In this document: one piece after another, positions 44,924 through 54,062 of the stretch
How the letters are laid out: each line of letters begins with the position of its first letter
Numbering within the stretch: position 1 is the stretch's first letter
NCBI RefSeq assembly: GCF_001941965.1
Contig: NZ_MKZO01000012.1
Span: 186,001 to 250,000, forward strand
Source: Pseudomonas putida
Lineage (GTDB): Bacteria > Pseudomonadota > Gammaproteobacteria > Pseudomonadales > Pseudomonadaceae
Length of the DNA stretch: 64,000 bases
Direction: 5' to 3'
Translations under genes and position numbers: made by a program
The notes under the pieces: model-generated
Database searches by the model: none
The model's input: only the letters and a program-made list of their open reading frames with translations
Told to the model about the DNA's origin: nothing

Positions 44924-45817
44924 ATGGCTAAAATCGGTTTCATCGGCACCGGCATCATGGGCCGCCCAATGGCGCAGAACCTGCAGAAAGCGGGTCACAG
45001 CCTGTTCGTTTCCACCCACCACGATGCCGCCCCGGCCGACCTGATCGCCGCTGGCGCCGTGGCCCTGGCCAATCCGAAGGAAGTGGCCCAGGAAGCCGAG
45101 TTCATCATCGTCATGGTCCCGGACACCCCGCAGGTCGAAAGCGTCCTGTTCGGTGACAACGGCGTGGCCCAGGGCGTTGGCCCGAACAAGGTGGTGATCG
45201 ACATGAGCTCGATCTCCCCTATCGCTACCAAGGCCTTCGCCGAGAAGATCAAGGCCACCGGCGCTGCCTACCTGGACGCCCCGGTCTCCGGCGGCGAAGT
45301 CGGGGCCAAGGCCGCGACCCTGAGCATCATGGTCGGTGGCTGCCCGAAAGCCTTCGAGCGCACCCTGCCGCTGTTCCAGGCCATGGGCAAGAACATCACC
45401 CGCGTCGGTGGCAACGGTGACGGCCAGACCGCCAAGGTCGCCAACCAGATCATCGTCGCCCTGAACATCCAGGCCGTCGCCGAAGCCCTGCTGTTCGCCG
45501 CCAAGAACGGCGCCGATCCGGCCAAGGTCCGCGAGGCACTGATGGGCGGCTTCGCCTCGTCGAAGATCCTCGAAGTGCACGGCGAGCGCATGATCAAGGG
45601 CACCTTCGATCCAGGCTTCCGCATCAGCCTGCACCAGAAGGACCTGAACCTGGCCCTGCAAGGCGCCAAGGAGCTGAACATCAACCTGCCCAACACCTCC
45701 AACGCCCAGCAAGTGTTCAGCACCTGCGCGGCCATCGGTGGTGCCAACTGGGACCACTCGGCGCTGATCAAAGGCCTGGAACACATGGCCAACTTCTCGA
45801 TCCGCGACGACAAGTAA
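44924..45817 (+). CDS. glxR: tartronate semialdehyde reductase
   Basis: A 297-aa beta-hydroxyacid dehydrogenase reducing tartronate semialdehyde to glycerate. GFIGTGIMGRPMAQNLQKAG is the NAD-binding loop, DAPVSGGEVGAKAATL the substrate loop, and GQTAKVANQIIVALN holds the catalytic Lys. AAGAGG precedes the ATG. Part of the glyoxylate-to-glycerate run. Confidence 0.95.
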   Translation: MAKIGFIGTGIMGRPMAQNLQKAGHSLFVSTHHDAAPADLIAAGAVALANPKEVAQEAEFIIVMVPDTPQVESVLFGDNGVAQGVGPNKVVIDMSSISPIATKAFAEKIKATGAAYLDAPVSGGEVGAKAATLSIMVGGCPKAFERTLPLFQAMGKNITRVGGNGDGQTAKVANQIIVALNIQAVAEALLFAAKNGADPAKVREALMGGFASSKILEVHGERMIKGTFDPGFRISLHQKDLNLALQGAKELNINLPNTSNAQQVFSTCAAIGGANWDHSALIKGLEHMANFSIRDDK

Positions 45818-45901
45818 GCAACGCCTGCCAGCCCGCGGATTGAAGAGACCGCGCATCGATCTCTTCTGCCCTTGAGGCTGGCAGTTGCAACCGCGCAACA
45901 C

Positions 45902-45946
45902 CGCCCCTGGTTCAGCCTGCACGGAGGCCGTTCCAGGGGCGTTTTT
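45902..45946 (+). terminator. terminator between glxR and ttuD
   Basis: CGCCCCTGG and CCAGGGGCG with a 22-base loop, followed by TTTTT. A second dyad, GAAGAGA with TCTCTTC, lies at 45842-45866. Together they suggest attenuation within the operon or an end before a new promoter. Confidence 0.75.
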
Positions 45947-45980
45947 GATTCTGCAGAACAATAAGATTTGGAGGCCTGAG

Positions 45981-47261
45981 ATGTCGGTCGATCCGCAACA
46001 CTTTCTCCGCGACCTGTTCGCCACGGCCATCGACGCCGCGCACCCGCGTCAGGTCCTTGAAGCCCATCTGCCCGCCGACCGTACCGGTCGGGTAATCGTC
46101 ATCGGCGCCGGCAAGGCCGCCGCCGCCATGGCCGAAGTGGTCGAGCGCGCCTGGCAGGGCGAAGTCCGCGGCCTCGTCGTGACCCGCTACGGCCACGGCG
46201 CCAGCTGCTCGAAGATCGAGGTGGTGGAAGCCGCCCACCCCGTCCCCGACGCCGCCGGCCTGGCCGTGGCCAAGCGCGTGCTGGAAATGGTCAGCGACCT
46301 GAGCGCCGACGACCGGGTGATCTTCCTGCTGTCCGGCGGCGGTTCGGCCCTGCTGGCCCTGCCTGCCGAAGGCCTGACCCTGGCCGACAAGCAGCAGATC
46401 AACAAGGCCCTGCTCAAGTCCGGCGCAACCATCGGCGAGATGAACTGCGTGCGCAAGCACCTCTCGGCGATCAAGGGCGGCCGCCTGGCCAAGGCCTGCT
46501 GGCCGGCCACCGTGTACACCTACGCGATTTCCGATGTGCCGGGCGACCTCGCCACGGTCATCGCCTCCGGCCCCACCGTGGCCGACCCGAGCACCTCGGC
46601 CGAAGCCCTGGCGATCCTCAAGCGCTACAACATCGACGCGCCCAAGGCCGTGATCGACTGGCTGAACAACCCGGCTTCCGAGACCGTCAAGGCCGACGAC
46701 CCGGCCCTGGCCCGCAGCCACTTCCAGCTGATCGCCCGGCCCCAGCAGTCGCTGGAAGCCGCTGCGGTGAAAGCCCGGCAAGCCGGCTTCAGCCCGCTGA
46801 TCCTCGGCGACCTGGAAGGCGAATCGCGGGAAGTGGCCAAGGTCCACGCCGGCATCGCCCGCCAGGTGGTCCTGCATGGCCAGCCGCTAGCCGCGCCCTG
46901 CGTGATTCTCTCCGGCGGTGAAACCACCGTGACCGTGCGCGGCAATGGCCGTGGCGGGCGCAACGCCGAGTTTCTCCTGAGCCTGACCGAAAGCCTCAAG
47001 GGCCTGCCTGGGGTGTACGCCATCGCCGGCGACACCGACGGCATCGACGGTTCCGAAGACAACGCCGGCGCCCTCATGACCCCGGACAGCTACGCCCGCG
47101 CCGCGGCCCTGGGCCTGTCGGCCACCGACGAGCTGGACAACAACAACGGCTACGGCTACTTCGCCGCGCTCGACGCGCTGATCGTCACCGAGCCGACCCG
47201 CACCAACGTCAACGATTTCCGCGCCATCCTCATTCTTGAGACTGCCCACCATGACGCCTGA
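45981..47261 (+). CDS. ttuD: glycerate 2-kinase (MOFRL family), annotated TtuD
   Basis: A 426-aa protein often named hydroxypyruvate reductase TtuD, but its family is glycerate-2-kinase (GckA/MOFRL). N-terminal VIVIGAGKAAAAMAEVVE and FLLSGGGSALL, with the C-terminal MOFRL part CVILSGGETTVTVRGNGRGG and IAGDTDGIDGSEDNAGA. It would convert glycerate to 2-phosphoglycerate, the step before enolase and Pyk. GGAGG precedes the ATG. It overlaps pyk by 11 bases. Confidence 0.92.
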   Translation: MSVDPQHFLRDLFATAIDAAHPRQVLEAHLPADRTGRVIVIGAGKAAAAMAEVVERAWQGEVRGLVVTRYGHGASCSKIEVVEAAHPVPDAAGLAVAKRVLEMVSDLSADDRVIFLLSGGGSALLALPAEGLTLADKQQINKALLKSGATIGEMNCVRKHLSAIKGGRLAKACWPATVYTYAISDVPGDLATVIASGPTVADPSTSAEALAILKRYNIDAPKAVIDWLNNPASETVKADDPALARSHFQLIARPQQSLEAAAVKARQAGFSPLILGDLEGESREVAKVHAGIARQVVLHGQPLAAPCVILSGGETTVTVRGNGRGGRNAEFLLSLTESLKGLPGVYAIAGDTDGIDGSEDNAGALMTPDSYARAAALGLSATDELDNNNGYGYFAALDALIVTEPTRTNVNDFRAILILETAHHDA

Positions 47262-48666
47262 CAAAAAAGTCAAAATCCTCGCCACCCTCGGCCCTGCGAT
47301 CAAGGGCATCGACGATGTCCGCCAGCTGGTGGAAGCCGGGGTGAACATCTTCCGCCTCAACTTCAGCCACGGCGAGCATGAAGACCATGCGATGCGCTAC
47401 CAGTGGATCCGTGAAGTGGAGGCCCAGCTCAACTATCCGCTGGGCATCCTCATGGACCTGCAAGGGCCGAAGCTGCGCGTTGGCCGCCTGGCCGAAGGCA
47501 AGGCCATGCTCCAGCGTGGCCAGGCCCTGCGCCTGGACCTCGACCCGACCCCGGGCGATGCCACGCGGGTCAACCTGCCGCACCCGGAAATCATCGCCGC
47601 GCTGGAGCCGGGCATGGACCTGCTGGTGGATGACGGCCGCCTGCGCCTGCGGGTGACCGCCAAGCACGCCGACGCCATCGACACCGAAGTGCTCAACGGC
47701 GGCGAGCTGTCCGACCGCAAGGGCGTGAACGTGCCGCAGGCGGTGCTGGACCTCAGCCCGCTGACCGCCAAGGACCGCCGCGACCTGACCTTCGGCCTGG
47801 AACTGGGCGTGGACTGGGTGGCGCTGTCGTTCGTCCAGCGTCCCGAGGACATCGCCGAAGCCCGCGAGCTGATCGGTGACCGGGCCTTCCTGATGGCCAA
47901 GATCGAGAAGCCGTCGGCAGTGACCCAACTGCGCGAAATCGCCGAGCTGAGCGACGCGATCATGGTTGCCCGTGGTGACCTGGGCGTGGAAGTGCCGGCC
48001 GAGGCCGTGCCGCAGATCCAGAAGAACATCATCGCCACCTGCCGCCAGTTGGGCCGGCCGGTTGTGGTTGCGACGCAAATGCTCGAGTCGATGCGCTTCT
48101 CCCCTGCCCCGACCCGCGCCGAGGTCACAGACGTGGCCAATGCCGTGGCCGAAGGCGCCGATGCGGTGATGCTGTCGGCGGAAACCGCCTCTGGCGACTA
48201 CCCGCTGGAAGCCGTGCAGATGATGAGCAAGATCATCCGCCAGGTCGAAGCCGGCCCGGACTACCAGACCCAGCTCGACGTCGGCCGGCCGAAAGCCGAG
48301 GCAACCGTTTCGGACGCCATCAGCTGCGCGATCCGCCGGATCAGCGGCATCCTGCCGGTGGCGGTGCTGGTCAACTACAGCGAATCGGGCAACTCGACCC
48401 TGCGCGCCTCCCGCGAGCGGCCACGGGCGCCGATCCTCAACCTGACCCCGAACCTGGGCACTGCCCGGCGCCTGAGCGTGGTCTGGGGTGTGCACTCGGT
48501 GGTCAACGACCGCCTGCGCCAGGTCGACGAGGTGTGCTCCACCGCGCTGGAAATCGCCCAGGCCCAGGGCATGGCCAACCGCGGCGACACGCTGCTGATC
48601 ACCGCCGGTGTGCCTTTTGGCCAGCCGGGATCGACTAACTCGCTGCGTATCGAAACCCTGCTTTGA
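47251..48666 (+). CDS. pyk: pyruvate kinase
   Basis: A 471-aa enzyme making pyruvate and ATP from phosphoenolpyruvate. KILATLGPAI at the start, NIFRLNFSHGEHEDH, IMVARGDLGVEVP (Mg and substrate region) and VVVATQMLESM are all present, with the C-terminal regulatory domain. The ATG at 47251 overlaps ttuD, showing coupling; an upstream GTG-type start at 47236 is less likely. A pyruvate kinase tied to glyoxylate genes completes the glycerate route. The following 48667-48798 shows no gene. Confidence 0.95.
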   Translation: MTPDKKVKILATLGPAIKGIDDVRQLVEAGVNIFRLNFSHGEHEDHAMRYQWIREVEAQLNYPLGILMDLQGPKLRVGRLAEGKAMLQRGQALRLDLDPTPGDATRVNLPHPEIIAALEPGMDLLVDDGRLRLRVTAKHADAIDTEVLNGGELSDRKGVNVPQAVLDLSPLTAKDRRDLTFGLELGVDWVALSFVQRPEDIAEARELIGDRAFLMAKIEKPSAVTQLREIAELSDAIMVARGDLGVEVPAEAVPQIQKNIIATCRQLGRPVVVATQMLESMRFSPAPTRAEVTDVANAVAEGADAVMLSAETASGDYPLEAVQMMSKIIRQVEAGPDYQTQLDVGRPKAEATVSDAISCAIRRISGILPVAVLVNYSESGNSTLRASRERPRAPILNLTPNLGTARRLSVVWGVHSVVNDRLRQVDEVCSTALEIAQAQGMANRGDTLLITAGVPFGQPGSTNSLRIETLL

Positions 48667-48798
48667 CGTCTTCGCGAGGCAGGTTGGCGGCCATCGATTC
48701 ATCCGCGTGAATCCGTGATCACCCGCCTGCTTCGCGATCCATAACCGTGGGACAAGACCCGCCCAAAGAGGCGACCCACTTCATTCAGACCTACTGCC

Positions 48799-49668
48799 AT
48801 GTACACGAAAAACTTCGTCAATCCGTGCCCGGACTGGGCGACCGCGTTGCTCAACGGTTTCAGTCAGGTGCTGCTGCAGCGTAATCCGCTGTGCGGCCTG
48901 TGCTGCCTGCTGGCAATCCTTATCACGGCTCCACAACTGATCGGTGGTGCGCTGCTCGGCGCCCTCGCCGGCCTGCTCACCGCCCAGCGCCGCGGCTACA
49001 ACCGCGCCGACCGCCAGGCCGGGCTGTACAGCTACAACGGCGTGCTGATCGGCGTGCTGTTCAGCTACCTGCTGCCCTGGTCGCCGATTCTCCTGCCGCT
49101 GATCATCGCCGTTGCCGGGCTGAGCAGCATGCTGGTGCATCAATGGCTCAAGCGTGGCGGGTCGGTGTTGTTGCCGGCCTATACCCTGCCCTTCGTCCTG
49201 GCGGGCTGGGCCTTGCTGCTGGTGGCTGAACCGGAGGCACAGGCCAGCGCGCCGGTGCAGGCCAATGCCCTGGACGCCCTCGCCCGGGGGCTGGGGCAGA
49301 TCTTCCTGCTGGACCAGCCGCTGGCCGGGTTGCTGATTGCCCTGGGGCTGCTGCTGTCGGACCGCTATGCGGCGGCCTGGGCCTTCGTCGGCGCGGCGAT
49401 TGGCGGCAGCGTTGCGCTGATCGGCGGGGAAGCCACGGCGGCGTATATGGGGCTGTATGGCTTCAATGCAGCGCTGGCGGCCCTGGCCTTCAGCGGCACC
49501 CGTGCGCAACCGTGGAAGCCGTTGCTGGCGATCGTTCTGGCGATCGCGGTGCAGCCGCTGTTCAATATGTTGCCGATTCCGGGGCTGACGGCGCCGTTTA
49601 TCGTGGCGTGCTGGGTGGTGCGGCTGGGGGATGTGAAAGGGACCGGGGTGCAGAGTCGCTGCATCTGA
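48799..49668 (+). CDS. urea transporter
   Basis: A 289-aa membrane protein with about ten hydrophobic segments. NGFSQVLLQRNPLCGLCCLL and QAGLYSYNGVLIGVLFSYLLP, then YMGLYGFNAALAALAF, are the twin repeats of the UT/urea channel family with the GL-YxxNG/NxxL pattern. Urea is the co-product of AllA, so uptake or release fits next to this pathway. No ribosome site of note near the ATG. Confidence 0.9.
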   Translation: MYTKNFVNPCPDWATALLNGFSQVLLQRNPLCGLCCLLAILITAPQLIGGALLGALAGLLTAQRRGYNRADRQAGLYSYNGVLIGVLFSYLLPWSPILLPLIIAVAGLSSMLVHQWLKRGGSVLLPAYTLPFVLAGWALLLVAEPEAQASAPVQANALDALARGLGQIFLLDQPLAGLLIALGLLLSDRYAAAWAFVGAAIGGSVALIGGEATAAYMGLYGFNAALAALAFSGTRAQPWKPLLAIVLAIAVQPLFNMLPIPGLTAPFIVACWVVRLGDVKGTGVQSRCI

Positions 49669-49672
49669 AGTC

Positions 49673-49742
49673 ATCGCTGGCAAGCCAGCTCCCACAGGTT
49701 CGGGAGCGACGCGGACACTGTGGGAGCTGGCTTGCCAGCGAT
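49673..49742. repeat. REP pair (BIME), back-to-back type
   Basis: Two REP cores around TTCGGGAGCGACGCGGACA, directly after the urea transporter. Confidence 0.9.
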
Positions 49743-49820
49743 TAGGCCCTGGAAACTTGCACAACTGCCGGATCCCACCCTAGGCTTCGCATCACCACCC
49801 GCCTCGGAACCACCACCTTT

Positions 49821-50645
49821 ATGGACACCCCCCAGAGCCTGCGCCAGCGGCTCTTCGTCATCGTCTTCCAGACCGACACCGTCGCAGGACGCCGCTTCGA
49901 TACCATCCTGCTGCTGATCATCCTCGCCAGCCTGGTCACCGTGATCCTCGACTCCATCGACGAGGTCCACCAGAGCTACGCCGGCCTGCTCGCCGCCATC
50001 GAGTGGGGCTTCACCGCGGTCTTCCTGGTCGAGTACCTGCTGCGCCTGTACTGCTCGCCCAAGCCGCTGCGCTATGCCTTCAGCTTCTACGGCCTGGTCG
50101 ACCTGCTGGCGATCGTGCCGGGGATCATCGCCCTGTACTACAGCGACGCCCAGTACCTGCTGATCGTCCGGGTCATCCGCATGCTGCGGATCTTCCGCGT
50201 GCTCAAGCTCAGTCCGTACCTGAAGCAAGCCCACTACCTGCTCGACGCCCTGCGTGGCAGCAAGCAGAAGATCATCGTGTTCCTGGTCAGCGTGTCGACC
50301 CTGGTCACCGTGTTCGGCACCCTGATGTACGTGGTCGAAGGCCCGGAACACGGCTTTACCAGCATCCCCAAGGGCATCTACTGGGCCATCGTCACCCTGA
50401 CCACCGTCGGCTTCGGCGATATCGTGCCCAAGACCCCGCTGGGCCAGGTGATTTCCTCGATGGTGATGATCACCGGCTACTCGATCATCGCCGTGCCCAC
50501 GGGTATCTTTACCGCCGAACTGGCCAATGCCATGCGCGGCGAACAACTGCGCCACGACTGCCCGGTATGCCGCAAGAACAGCCACGAACACGGCGCCGCC
50601 TTCTGCTCGCGCTGTGGTAATGCGCTGTTCCGGAAGCTGGAATAA
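49821..50645 (+). CDS. voltage-gated K+ channel with C-terminal zinc ribbon
   Basis: A 274-aa protein with six hydrophobic segments. The fourth, LIVRVIRMLRIFRVLKL, has regularly spaced Arg like a voltage sensor. The pore filter is TTVGFGDI. After the last helix comes a cytoplasmic tail with CPVCRKN and FCSRCGNAL, a four-Cys zinc ribbon. The family conducts K+ across the inner membrane. It is a single gene, flanked by REP elements and sbp. Confidence 0.92.
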   Translation: MDTPQSLRQRLFVIVFQTDTVAGRRFDTILLLIILASLVTVILDSIDEVHQSYAGLLAAIEWGFTAVFLVEYLLRLYCSPKPLRYAFSFYGLVDLLAIVPGIIALYYSDAQYLLIVRVIRMLRIFRVLKLSPYLKQAHYLLDALRGSKQKIIVFLVSVSTLVTVFGTLMYVVEGPEHGFTSIPKGIYWAIVTLTTVGFGDIVPKTPLGQVISSMVMITGYSIIAVPTGIFTAELANAMRGEQLRHDCPVCRKNSHEHGAAFCSRCGNALFRKLE

Positions 50646-50741
50646 GCAAAGTCGTTTTTAATCTTTTTGTGCCTAAGGGCCATTGGCTATAGTCGCTGGC
50701 ACAATGCTTTCAATCCAACCAAGTCCAACAAGGAATGCACA

Positions 50742-51743
50742 GTGAAAAAACTCTTTGGTGCCTCGCTCCTCGCCGCGAGCCTGGTCGTGGGCAATATCGC
50801 CCAGGCCGCGCCCGCGCCGCTGCTGAACGTCTCCTATGACGTGATGCGCGACTTCTACAAGGACTACAACGTTGCCTTCCAGAAGCACTGGGAAGCCGAG
50901 CACAAAGAGAAGATCACCGTGCAGATGTCCTTCGGCGGTTCGAGCAAGCAGGCGCGCTCGGTGATCGACGGCCTGCCGGCGGATGTCATCACCATGAACA
51001 TGGCCACCGACATCAACGCCCTGGCCGACAACGGCAAGCTGGTCCCGGACAACTGGGTTACCCGCCTGCCGAACAACAGCGCGCCGTTCACCTCGGCCAC
51101 GGTGTTCATCGTGCGCAAGGGCAACCCGAAAGCGCTGAAGGACTGGCCGGACCTGCTCAAGGATGGCGTCCAGGTGATCGTGCCGAACCCGAAGACTTCG
51201 GGTAACGGCCGCTACACCTACCTGTCGGCCTGGGGCTATGTGCTGAAGACCGGTGGTGACGAGGCCAAGGCCAAGGACTTCGTCGGCAAGCTGTTCAAGC
51301 AGGCGCCGGTGCTGGACACCGGTGGCCGTGCCGCCACCACCACCTTCATGACCAACCAGATCGGCGACGTGCTGGTGACCTTCGAGAACGAAGCGGAAAT
51401 GATCGCCCGCGAGTTCGGTCGTGATCAGTTCGAAGTGATCTACCCGAGCGTTTCCGCTGAAGCCGAGCCGCCGGTGAGCGTGGTGGACAAGGTGGTCGAC
51501 AAGAAGGGCAGCCGTGCCACCGCCGAGGAATACCTGAAGTTCCTGTGGTCGCCTGAGGCCCAGGAGATCGCCGCCAACAACTACCTGCGTCCGCGGGACC
51601 CGGCGGTGCTGGCCAAGTACACCGACCGCTTCCCGAAAGTGGAATTCCTCTCGGTGGAGAAGACCTTTGGTGACTGGCGTACCGTGCAGAAGACCCACTT
51701 CAATGATGGCGGGGTGTTCGACCAGATCTATACCGGCAAGTAA
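50742..51743 (+). CDS. sbp: periplasmic sulfate-binding protein
   Basis: A 333-aa protein with signal peptide MKKLFGASLLAASLVVGNIA, cut near QAAPAP. The mature part begins LLNVSYDVMRDFYKDYN and has MSFGGSSKQARSV, NPKTSGNGRYTYLSAWGY and DVLVTFENEAEM, the sulfate-contact loops of Sbp/CysP. The GTG start has AAGGA 8 bases upstream. It would feed the CysTWA importer, which is not in the window. Confidence 0.95.
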   Translation: MKKLFGASLLAASLVVGNIAQAAPAPLLNVSYDVMRDFYKDYNVAFQKHWEAEHKEKITVQMSFGGSSKQARSVIDGLPADVITMNMATDINALADNGKLVPDNWVTRLPNNSAPFTSATVFIVRKGNPKALKDWPDLLKDGVQVIVPNPKTSGNGRYTYLSAWGYVLKTGGDEAKAKDFVGKLFKQAPVLDTGGRAATTTFMTNQIGDVLVTFENEAEMIAREFGRDQFEVIYPSVSAEAEPPVSVVDKVVDKKGSRATAEEYLKFLWSPEAQEIAANNYLRPRDPAVLAKYTDRFPKVEFLSVEKTFGDWRTVQKTHFNDGGVFDQIYTGK

Positions 51744-51774
51744 GCCCGGCATCGAGGCCTGACTTTCGGGCCTC

Positions 51775-51846
51775 ATCGCCGGCAAGCCAGCTCCCACAGG
51801 GATTTGTGTGCACCACGGACCCTGTGGGAGCTGGCTTGCCAGCGAT
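51775..51846. repeat. REP pair (BIME), back-to-back type
   Basis: Two REP cores, the first with ATCGCCGG for ATCGCTGG, around an ATTTGTGTGCACCACGGA spacer. Confidence 0.9.
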
Positions 51847-51936
51847 AGGGCCCTCACAGATTGCAAATCCCTCGCAGAAAAACCCCAAAGATCATTGTCT
51901 ACCCTTTCCGTCACCCCACGGCTGAAGGAGTACCCC

Positions 51937-53955
51937 GTGATCCGCCCCCTGCTCACTCTCCTCTTCTGCACCCTGCTGAGCCTGCAGGCATTGGCCGGCC
52001 CGCTGGCCGCCGTCACCGAGGAACAACCGGCCAAGGAGCCGGAACCGGTCGTCCAGGGCGGTCTGCTCGGCACCCTCGCCAGCGGCCTCGACGACGTCTC
52101 CCAGGAACTCAATATCGACCACCACCTGCTCGACAGCTGGCGCCTGCGCACCGATCGTGCAGCCAAGGAGGTCAACCAGCTGGTCGACCGCCATGACGCC
52201 GGCGACCTGATGTCGATGACCTGGGACTTCCTGATCCTCACCGCCACCTGGGCCGCAACCTTCGCCGTGCTCTGCTACCTCGGCCGCCTCGCCGCCCGTG
52301 CCAGCCAGCGCAGCCGCCTGCTGCGCGAGCGCCCGCGCCCGCAAAAGCTCCTCGGCTACCTGCTGCCCTACACCCTGCCGGCCATCGCCAGCCTGCCCGC
52401 CGCGCTGTTCATCAGCCGCCAGCTCGATCCGTCGGTGGGTCGCGCCCTGGGCATGAGCCTGGCCTATGCCACCAGCAGCGGGATCTTCTCCACCACCCTC
52501 ATCCTGTGCCTGATCACCCTGTTCGATGTCGGCCACAAGCGCACGGCGGTGCGCATCATCCGCGAGGCCGCGCCGCGGCCGCTGTTCATGATCGGCTTCC
52601 TCGCCGCCTGGAGCGACGCCCTGACCAGCCCGCAGATTTCCCGTCAGATCGGCGGCAACCTGACCAGCAGCATCGCGGTGATCACCGGCCTGCTGGCGAC
52701 CCTGATCTTCGCCGTGGTGGTGCTGCGTTCCCGGCGCCCGGTGGCGCACCTGATCCGCAACCGCAGCCTCAAGGACCGCCTGCAACACCGCGCGGTGCAG
52801 GAGACCCTGCGGATCTTCTCGGCGATCTGGTACCTGCCGATCCTGATGATGATCATGGTCTCGGGGATCAACCTGATCGGCGCCGGCGAAGAAAGCCAGC
52901 GCGCCCTGCAAAAGGCCCTGCTGACCACGGTGCTGCTGATCGGCACGGTGTTCCTGAGCATCACCCTGCAGCATTTCCTCAACCCGCCGCGCAACCCGGA
53001 ACAGCGCCTGCGCCCGTACAAGGAGCTGCTCTACAGCCTCGCCCACGCCCTGCTGCGCATCGCCATGGCGGTGGCCTTCATCGAACTGCTGGGGCGTATC
53101 TGGGGCTTCTCGGTGCTGGACTTCGCCCTGCGCAACAGCTTCGGCCGGGCGATCAGTGATTCGCTGAGCAGCATCGGCCTGATCCTGCTGGTGACCTGGC
53201 TGCTCTGGGTGGTGATCGACACGGCGATCCAGGAAGCGCTCAAGCCGACACCGGGCCGGCGCAACACCCGCCAGCCGAGCACCCGCACGCGGACCATCCT
53301 GCCGATGCTGCGCAACGCCACCAAGGTGGTACTGGTGGTGATCTGCACCATCACCACCATGGCCAACCTGGGGATCAATGTCGCGCCGTTCCTCGCCGGT
53401 GCCGGGGTGGTCGGCCTGGCCATCGGCTTCGGCTCGCAGCAACTGGTGCAGGACGTGATCACCGGGCTGTTCATCCTGATCGAGGACACCATCGCCATCG
53501 GCGACTGGGTGGTGCTCGACTCCGGGCATGCCGGTACCGTGGAAAGCCTGACCATCCGCACCCTGCGCCTGCGCGACGGCAAGGGCTTCGTGCACTCGGT
53601 GCCGTTCGGGCAGATCAAGGCCGTCACCAACCAGTCGCGGCAGTTCGCCTACGCGTTCTTCTCGGTGCAGTTCAGTTATGACTCGGACGTGGATGCGGCG
53701 CTCAAGCTGATTCGCGAGGCGGGGCAGTCGATCAGCGAGGACCCGATCCTGCGGCACAATTTGCAGGGGCCGTTGCAGGTGTTCGGGGTGGACAGCATGA
53801 ACCTGAACGGGATGACCCTGACGGCGCAGTTCAGGACGACTTCGGGCGGGCAGTACGCGGTGAACCGGGCGTTCAACGAGCGCTTGAAGAAGCTGGTGGA
53901 CAAGACGGACGAGGTGAGTTTTGCGCAGTACAGTCCGGTGCCGGCAACCCAGTAA
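51937..53955 (+). CDS. MscS-family mechanosensitive channel, large type
   Basis: A 672-aa protein. Signal peptide (VIRPLLTLLFCTLLSLQALA) is followed by a periplasmic segment and about ten hydrophobic segments. The MscS core is near residues 480-530: FLAGAGVVGLAIGFGSQQLV is the pore helix and GLFILIEDTIAIGDWVVL the following beta domain. It resembles E. coli YbiO. It would release solutes on hypo-osmotic shock. The GTG start has GAAGGAG close by; an ATG at 51808 would lie in the REP element. Confidence 0.92.
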   Translation: MIRPLLTLLFCTLLSLQALAGPLAAVTEEQPAKEPEPVVQGGLLGTLASGLDDVSQELNIDHHLLDSWRLRTDRAAKEVNQLVDRHDAGDLMSMTWDFLILTATWAATFAVLCYLGRLAARASQRSRLLRERPRPQKLLGYLLPYTLPAIASLPAALFISRQLDPSVGRALGMSLAYATSSGIFSTTLILCLITLFDVGHKRTAVRIIREAAPRPLFMIGFLAAWSDALTSPQISRQIGGNLTSSIAVITGLLATLIFAVVVLRSRRPVAHLIRNRSLKDRLQHRAVQETLRIFSAIWYLPILMMIMVSGINLIGAGEESQRALQKALLTTVLLIGTVFLSITLQHFLNPPRNPEQRLRPYKELLYSLAHALLRIAMAVAFIELLGRIWGFSVLDFALRNSFGRAISDSLSSIGLILLVTWLLWVVIDTAIQEALKPTPGRRNTRQPSTRTRTILPMLRNATKVVLVVICTITTMANLGINVAPFLAGAGVVGLAIGFGSQQLVQDVITGLFILIEDTIAIGDWVVLDSGHAGTVESLTIRTLRLRDGKGFVHSVPFGQIKAVTNQSRQFAYAFFSVQFSYDSDVDAALKLIREAGQSISEDPILRHNLQGPLQVFGVDSMNLNGMTLTAQFRTTSGGQYAVNRAFNERLKKLVDKTDEVSFAQYSPVPATQ

Positions 53956-53978
53956 TTGATGGTGCTCTCAAGGGCCTC

Positions 53979-54049
53979 ATCGCTGGCAAGCCAGCTCCCA
54001 CAGGGTTCGCGGCGCACACATACCCTGTGGGAGCTGGCTTGCCAGCGAT
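53979..54049. repeat. REP pair (BIME), back-to-back type
   Basis: Two REP cores between converging mscS-type and methyltransferase genes. Confidence 0.9.
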
Positions 54050-54062
54050 AGGGCCCTCAAAC

